Of a stretch of DNA of 64,000 nt, positions 63,990 to 64,000 are shown one piece after another. The stretch's first letter is position 1. Each line of letters starts with the position of its first letter. This DNA is from Chryseosolibacter sp040902445 (GTDB lineage Bacteria; Bacteroidota; Bacteroidia; Cytophagales; Cyclobacteriaceae), in NCBI GenBank assembly GCA_040902445.1, contig JBBDXJ010000260.1:25727-89726 (forward strand), written 5' to 3'. The position numbers were made by a program, and so were the translations under genes. The notes under the pieces were generated by a model. The model saw only the letters and a list, made by a program, of their open reading frames with translations, was not told the DNA's origin and did not search any database.

Positions 63990-63997
63990 TATCTTTG
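63990..63997 (+). promoter_or_regulatory. Possible promoter -7 box for a gene beyond the window
   Basis: TATCTTTG matches the Bacteroidota -7 consensus TAnnTTTG, with TTGC 19 nt upstream in the -33 position. It points to a plus-strand gene beyond the right edge, divergent from the CHU_C gene. Confidence 0.4.
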
Positions 63998-64000
63998 ATG

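Noticed and set aside
1..64000. CRISPR array, tRNA or rRNA genes, integrase or transposase
   Set aside because: No regularly spaced direct repeats with unique spacers, no cloverleaf-like sequence noticed and no transposase motifs. The heptamer arrays are contiguous and too short for CRISPR.

Overview
This window is a chromosomal segment of a member of the Bacteroidota, most likely a soil or freshwater Cytophagales/Chitinophagales-type bacterium. Supporting features are a PorP/SprF outer-membrane protein next to a gliding-motility (CHU_C type B) C-terminal-domain protein, a second protein with a type IX secretion (T9SS) type A tail, LytTR and PAS-LuxR regulators, many exported DUF1080/sulfatase/S41/S9 hydrolases, and promoter-like sites fitting the Bacteroidota TAnnTTTG/TTCA -7 pattern. 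No rRNA, tRNA, CRISPR array, transposase or phage gene was recognised. The taxonomic call is inference from gene content.

Region 1 (0-17 kb) is the most unusual. Four related TIR-domain genes (starts 2001, 4284, 10020, 13401) share almost the same first codons and a similar TAnnTTC[A/G] box 16-19 nt before the ATG. Each joins an N-terminal TIR domain to a different sensor-like body: membrane-anchored PD40 propeller, soluble TolB/FlgO-like plus TPR, membrane-anchored TolB-like plus TPR, and a double TolB-like/TPR body. Two of the four are broken: the first has a deletion and frameshift that removes the predicted catalytic Glu, and the third has a one-base frameshift. A TPR/Rossmann/degenerate-cyclase protein (126-1859) and a DUF4242/cyclase-like/AraC regulator (6480) lie among them. 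They are accompanied by an FAD oxidoreductase, a truncated haemoglobin, a hicAB toxin-antitoxin pair and a 54-residue orphan gene. A nucleotide-signalling island built on TIR domains is the best candidate for an undescribed system.

Region 2 (17-36 kb) is metabolic and envelope-related: a triple-PAS histidine kinase, exported MsrA, DUF1080 proteins, a two-subunit molybdenum hydroxylase, an amidohydrolase, a TlpA-like thioredoxin, a cation-transporter homologue, a CHRD lipoprotein, an SnoaL-like protein, a sulfatase, a YedK/HMCES protein, an enolase-superfamily protein and a DUF2911 protein. The gaps between these genes carry short tandem arrays of several unrelated words, almost all with a 7-bp period. 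Palindromic REP-like elements are also present.

Region 3 (36-49 kb, mostly minus strand) holds a lipoprotein with a long E/K/A-rich region split by an in-frame TAG, an ABC-permease with a large internal deletion, a DoxX-like membrane protein, two large surface proteins (an FG-GAP/MBG protein with a T9SS tail and a peptidase-S74 protein), and tandem PAS-LuxR regulators of which the second is a pseudogene with a nonsense codon and an A7-tract frameshift.

Region 4 (49-64 kb) holds an S41-S9-S41 cassette of exported peptidases, a LytS/LytTR-type two-component pair, a repeat-rich gap, and the PorP plus CHU_C pair, translationally coupled through a strong Shine-Dalgarno sequence. Across the window at least six genes carry frameshifts, nonsense codons or internal deletions. 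Some single-base cases could be sequence errors and should be confirmed from reads.
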